Source: Desulfoglaeba alkanexedens ALDC
Lineage (GTDB): Bacteria; Desulfobacterota; Syntrophobacteria; Syntrophobacterales; DSM-9756
Reading direction: 5' to 3'
DNA length: 64,000 nt
Assembly (NCBI RefSeq): GCF_005377625.1
Contig: NZ_CP040098.1
Span: 186,001-250,000 of the forward strand
Positions within the stretch are counted from its first letter, which is position 1; each line of letters opens with the position of its first letter. Shown here in pieces: positions 60,432 through 64,000 of this stretch. The notes under the pieces are model-generated. The model searched no databases, was not told the DNA's origin, and was given only the letters and a program-made list of their open reading frames with translations. The position numbers and the translations under genes are program-made.

Positions 60432-62030
60432 TCAGACATTCAGCGTTTTCATCCGTCGGTGGATCAGCAGGTAGTCGAAAACCAGCCGCGTGACGATGAT
60501 GGCCGTGAACATGCTCGCCAGGATTCCGATGCACAGGGTGACCGCGAATCCCTTGACCGGCCCGGTTCCGAACTGGAAGAGTACGACGGCCGCGATGAGG
60601 GTGGTCACGTTGGCGTCGAGGATGGTCATGGTGGCCCGGGAATAGCCCGCTTCCACCGCCGCCCGGAGCGTCTTGCCCAGCCGGGTTTCTTCGCGAATCC
60701 GTTCGTAGATGAGCACATTGGCGTCGACGGCCATACCGATGGTCAGGATGATGCCGGCGATCCCGGGCAGCGTGAGGGTCGCCTGGAAGGCCGCGAGCGC
60801 CCCCAGGATAAGAATCATGTTGATCAGGAGCGCCATATCGGCCACAGCACCCGCCAAGCGATAGTAAAACACCATGAAGACGACGATGAGGGCCCCGCCC
60901 ACCAGCATGGAGAAGAACCCCTTCTGGATGGAGTCCCTTCCGAGGCTGGGACCGACCGTGCGCTCTTCAAGCACGACGACGGGAGCGGGCAGAGCGCCCG
61001 CCCGCAGCACGATCGCAAGGTCCCGCGCTTCTTCCATGGTGAACGACCCGGTGATGCTCGCCCTCCCGCCCGAAATCCTCTCCTGGATGACCGGTGCCGA
61101 ATAGACCACGCCGTCCAGGACGATCGCCAGGCGCTTCTTGACGTTTTCGGCGGTGATGCGCTCGAAGATCCTGGCCCCCTGCGGGTCGAATTCCAGCGAC
61201 ACGTAAGGCGTGTTGTACTGAGTGTCGATCTGGACCCGAGCGTCGGTAATGGTTTCGCCCGTCATCAGGGTTCGATCGATCAGGGCGATTTCGGACTCGG
61301 TCGTCCGGCCCGTAGCGGGGTCGAAATGCTTCATGCGATAGACCGCAGTGCGCGGCGGCAGGTTGCCCGACCGAATGTCTTGAGGCGAAACGCCCTCCGC
61401 CACGAGCTTGAATTCCAACAGGGCGGTCTTTCCGATCAGCTCGATAGCCCGTTGAGGATCCTTGATCCCCGGCAGTTGAACCAGGATGCGATCTTCCCCC
61501 TGGGGACGGATATCGGGTTCGGAGACACCGAACTGATCCACGCGGTTCCGAATGGTCTCCAGGGCCTGGTCGACCGCCAGCCGCCGCACGTGGTCCGCTT
61601 CGCTTTCCCTCAGTCGGTAGACCGCGGAAAAATTCCCGTCCCGGGTCTCTTCCCGCACCCACTCCAGCATGGGAAACTCTTTTTCCAGGAGATCCTTCAA
61701 CTTCGATGGATCGGCCGCCTGAGCGAGCTCCACCCGCAGGTCCCAAGGGTCCGTGCGTTCCACGTTCCGGAATGGAACGTTCGCCTCTCGAAGCCTTTCC
61801 TTCAAGTCTGCAGCAAGCCGTTCGGCGGTGTTCTTCACCGCTTCGTCCACCTGAACCTCGAGCACGAGATGCATGCCGCCCTGGAGGTCCAGTCCCAGAT
61901 GGATCCTTTCCGTCGGAAACACCCCGGACCACCATGCCGGCAGCGACGAGCTGACAGTCGGCAACAGGTAGACCAGGGCCGCCCCGATGACTAAGATCAC
62001 CAGAACCGCCCGCCACTTCAGAGTCTTCAA
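60432..62030 (-). CDS. secD: Protein translocase subunit SecD
   Basis: The 532-residue protein has a first helix (WRAVLVILVIGAALVYLLPTV), a periplasmic domain containing LGLDLQGGMHLVLEV, and C-terminal helices with AGIILTIGMAVDANVLIYERIREE. The start is assigned to TTG 62030 (LKTLKWRAVL) because GGGAGGGAGC lies directly upstream and the first transmembrane helix follows. The frame continues upstream to 62117 without any hydrophobic or conserved sequence. The 189 bp to yajC hold no gene. Confidence 0.93.
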   Translation of the reverse strand: MKTLKWRAVLVILVIGAALVYLLPTVSSSLPAWWSGVFPTERIHLGLDLQGGMHLVLEVQVDEAVKNTAERLAADLKERLREANVPFRNVERTDPWDLRVELAQAADPSKLKDLLEKEFPMLEWVREETRDGNFSAVYRLRESEADHVRRLAVDQALETIRNRVDQFGVSEPDIRPQGEDRILVQLPGIKDPQRAIELIGKTALLEFKLVAEGVSPQDIRSGNLPPRTAVYRMKHFDPATGRTTESEIALIDRTLMTGETITDARVQIDTQYNTPYVSLEFDPQGARIFERITAENVKKRLAIVLDGVVYSAPVIQERISGGRASITGSFTMEEARDLAIVLRAGALPAPVVVLEERTVGPSLGRDSIQKGFFSMLVGGALIVVFMVFYYRLAGAVADMALLINMILILGALAAFQATLTLPGIAGIILTIGMAVDANVLIYERIREETRLGKTLRAAVEAGYSRATMTILDANVTTLIAAVVLFQFGTGPVKGFAVTLCIGILASMFTAIIVTRLVFDYLLIHRRMKTLNV

Positions 62031-62219
62031 AGTGCTCCCTCCCAGGCCCCGTCTCGCGAAACGATCTTCCCGCCCGACGACCCCGCCGCCGGGTCCGGTC
62101 TCCGGACAAGGCCCCACGGCGACCGAACCTTCCCCCGATCACACAACACAGGGCACCCCGGCGGCAACCGGTCGTGCCCTGTCATTTTCCCAAGCACCGG
62201 CTCACGCCCCCGGTCACGG

Positions 62220-62561
62220 CTATTCCACGGGTTCTCCCCTGGAAACCAAGGATGCGATATACCCCCGATGCACTTTCACCCGTACTTTGTCAGCGATCTC
62301 CAGGGTAACCACGGAATCGGTGAGCCCGGTGATTTTTCCCTGAAGTCCACCCTGGGTCAGGACCACATCGCCCTTCTGCAGGTTCTGGAGCATGGCGCGG
62401 TGCTGTTTCTGTTTCTTCTGTTGCGGGCGTATCAGGAGGAAATAGAAAATACCCACCATCAAGATCAAGGGAAGGAACGCCGCCAAGCCCCCACCGGCTC
62501 CTCCACCGGTCGTTCCCTGGCCTGCCGTGCCCATGGCGTGGGCCAAACTCACAAGATTCAT
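62220..62561 (-). CDS. yajC: Preprotein translocase accessory subunit YajC
   Basis: The 113-residue protein has a single helix (LAAFLPLILMVGIFYFLLIRPQQKKQKQH) and a small cytoplasmic domain (LQKGDVVLTQGGLQGKITG). The Gly-rich N-terminus is normal for the family. It lies between tgt and secD, the standard arrangement. Confidence 0.95.
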   Translation of the reverse strand: MNLVSLAHAMGTAGQGTTGGGAGGGLAAFLPLILMVGIFYFLLIRPQQKKQKQHRAMLQNLQKGDVVLTQGGLQGKITGLTDSVVTLEIADKVRVKVHRGYIASLVSRGEPVE

Positions 62562-62663
62562 CCAGTCTTCTCCTTTTTGTCCCGATTCATCATCGGTCTG
62601 CTTTCACGGGCCCCAGGGTCTTGACGCCCCTTCCAACGGGATATCCTCCAAAACAGGTATGCA

Positions 62664-62692
62664 TGTAAACGATATTTTCAGCCCCTTGTCAA
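62664..62692 (-). promoter_or_regulatory. Sigma-70-type promoter of yajC-secDF
   Basis: On the minus strand TTGACA (62692-62687), a 17-bp spacer and TTTACA (62669-62664). It lies in the 250-bp gap after tgt, giving yajC-secD-secF a promoter independent of queA-tgt. Confidence 0.65.
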
Positions 62693-62811
62693 TCATCTTT
62701 GCCGAAATGTCACCCGGCGGCGGCCACTTAGAGGTTTCTTTCAGCGGGAGGCGGCGCGGGAAATGGGGACGAACCGTCCGCATCGCCCTCGCCCGCGGCG
62801 GTGCAGACACC

Positions 62812-63924
62812 TCATGAAGACCCGCCCGAACGCCTTTCATAAAAGTCCTTCCTCCAGGATTCGAAGCTTCCCGCTTCGACGGCGTTTCGAATGTCGGCCA
62901 TGAGCTTCAGGTAGTAGTGGAGGTTATGGAGCGTGTTGAGCCGGTAGGCCAGCAGTTCCCGGGCGAGAAAAAGATGGCGGAGGTAGGCCCGGGAGAAGCG
63001 GCGGCAGGTATAGCAGGTGCACCCCCGTTCGATGGGCTCGGAATCGTCGGCAAAGCGGCTGTTCTTGATCTGAAGATTTCCGCTGGATGTGAAGAGCGCC
63101 CCGTTTCGAGCGTTCCGGGTCGGCATGACGCAATCGAACATGTCGATGCCGAGGCGCACGCCTTCCACCAGGTCTTCGGGGGTCCCGACGCCCATGAGAT
63201 AGCGCGGGCGTTCTTCGGGGAGGCACGGCGCCAGTTCTTCCAGGACCGAAAGCATCGTTTCTTTCGGTTCCCCCACCGAAAGACTTCCGACGGCATAGCC
63301 TTCGAACCCGATCTCCTGCAACGCTTCCAGGCACGCCTTTCTCAAGTCGGCAAACACACTGCCTTGGACGATCCCGAAGACCGCCTGATGATCGCCCGTT
63401 CGCGACCGCCGGCACCGTTCGGCCCACCGCACGGTGCGCCTCATCGATTCTTCCGCGTAGTCGCGGGTTACCGGATAGGGCGTGCATTCATCGAAGCACA
63501 TGGCGATGTCGGAACCCAGAAGGCGTTGAATCTCCATGGCCGTTTCCGGCCGGATAAAATGCGAGGACCCGTCGATGTGGGACTGAAACCTCACGCCCTC
63601 CTCTTCGACGGCGCGGGTCCGGGCCAGGCTGAACACCTGGAATCCCCCACTATCGGTGAGAATCGCCCGATGCCACGCCATGAAGCGGTGGAGTCCTCCC
63701 AGGCGCGCCACACGCTCGGCACCGGGACGCAGGTAAAGGTGATAGGTGTTTCCCAGGATGATGGAGGCCCCCAGCGACTCCAGTTCGTCCGGAGAAAGGC
63801 TTTTCACCGTCGCCTGGGTACCGACCGGCATGAAAACCGGTGTCTCCACCGTCACACCGCGTGCCGTGACCAAGCGCCCCCGTCGCGCCCTGCCGTCACG
63901 AGCCACCACACGAAACTCCAGCAT
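62812..63924 (-). CDS. tgt: Queuine/preQ1 tRNA-guanine transglycosylase
   Basis: Exchanges G34 for the queuosine precursor in tRNAs with GUN anticodons; 370 residues. LTDSGGFQVFSL contains the general-base Asp, FDCVMPTRNARNG contains the nucleophilic Asp, and CTCYTCRRFSRAYLRHL with its downstream His binds zinc. ATG 63924 lies nine bases after the queA stop, so the two queuosine genes form one unit. Confidence 0.97.
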   Translation of the reverse strand: MLEFRVVARDGRARRGRLVTARGVTVETPVFMPVGTQATVKSLSPDELESLGASIILGNTYHLYLRPGAERVARLGGLHRFMAWHRAILTDSGGFQVFSLARTRAVEEEGVRFQSHIDGSSHFIRPETAMEIQRLLGSDIAMCFDECTPYPVTRDYAEESMRRTVRWAERCRRSRTGDHQAVFGIVQGSVFADLRKACLEALQEIGFEGYAVGSLSVGEPKETMLSVLEELAPCLPEERPRYLMGVGTPEDLVEGVRLGIDMFDCVMPTRNARNGALFTSSGNLQIKNSRFADDSEPIERGCTCYTCRRFSRAYLRHLFLARELLAYRLNTLHNLHYYLKLMADIRNAVEAGSFESWRKDFYERRSGGSS

Positions 63925-63933
63925 GGTTTTCCC

Positions 63934-64000
63934 TCAAACGATCAGCATGGCGTCCCCATAGCTGTAAAACCGGTATTCTTTTCGAACGGCTTCCGCGTAA
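63934..64000 (-). CDS. queA: S-adenosylmethionine:tRNA ribosyltransferase-isomerase, C-terminal end only
   Basis: The last 21 codons before the window edge read AEAVRKEYRFYSYGDAMLIV then stop; RFYSYGDAMLI is the conserved QueA C-terminus. The rest of the gene lies beyond position 64000. QueA makes epoxyqueuosine from preQ1-tRNA and precedes tgt here as in many genomes. Confidence 0.9.
   Translation of the reverse strand, partial: YAEAVRKEYRFYSYGDAMLIV

Overview
The window is about 64 kb of GC-rich chromosome with mostly housekeeping content. The family mix suggests a Desulfobacterota ('deltaproteobacterial') anaerobe, plausibly near Syntrophobacterales. It includes LL-diaminopimelate aminotransferase, a DUF503/YlxP gene in the infB-rbfA operon, queA-tgt-yajC-secDF, a full 14-subunit-type complex I, a split NtrC-like pair and many GTG/TTG starts. 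This placement is inferred from gene content alone and the genus is not established.

Layout. 1-4.7 kb: a tightly overlapping operon for lysine/peptidoglycan precursors, folate, sugar and lipid steps (dapB', dapL, folK, PP0621-like, transaldolase, lytic transglycosylase, pgsA). It is followed by tRNA-Cys and lipA. 6.4-8.8 kb: a signalling patch with an HDOD remnant, a stand-alone receiver and a sigma-54 activator lacking a receiver. 8.8-10.7 kb: a REP/RAYT island, with a REP-associated tyrosine transposase surrounded by at least eleven REP-type units and a 6 x 19-bp tandem array. 10.7-15.4 kb: heparinase II/III-like and PaaK/CapK-like genes (exopolysaccharide type, the latter short at its N-terminus) and an Rpn-family nuclease. 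15.6-20.1 kb: mltG, a GlmU-like nucleotidyltransferase, three very small genes and an epimerase. 20.2-24.1 kb: a BASS transporter, then a decaying stretch with a Crp/Fnr regulator between two truncated sensor genes, a histidine-kinase remnant and repeats. 24.4-41.2 kb: an EAL-HDOD protein converging on a 15-kb nuo operon. That operon starts with a fused nuoEF ahead of nuoABCD-GHIJKLMN and ends with a GAF-domain gene and a terminator. 41.5-44.5 kb: a Nudix hydrolase and a GreA-like factor with altered tip acids, converging on archease-rtcB. 45.1-57.3 kb: tRNA-Gly, then the translation/RNA operon rimP-nusA-ylxR-infB-ylxP-rbfA-nrnA-truB-rpsO-pnp-M16 peptidase. 57.5-64 kb: an MBL hydrolase and a tandem Usp protein, converging on queA'-tgt-yajC-secD-secF.

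The main non-genic signal is an unusual load of dispersed intergenic repeats. I distinguish seven families: A, nested palindromes built on GTTCCCAAGCT; B, RAYT-type REPs starting GTAGGGTGCGTG; C, the GAGGCYGTCTGA unit; D, a ~54-bp unit; E, CCCCTCCC/GGGAGGGG palindromes; F, AT-rich inverted repeats; G, GTAGGAGCGGCC REPs. They lie almost only between genes and often mark where genes are truncated. I found no CRISPR array, prophage or complete insertion sequence other than the RAYT gene. No wholly new system is demonstrable from sequence alone. The strongest leads are the RAYT/REP island with its single-arm tandem array, the split NtrC-like pair, the D41V/E44D GreA paralogue, the nuoEF fusion and order, and the small-protein pair near 18.4 kb.
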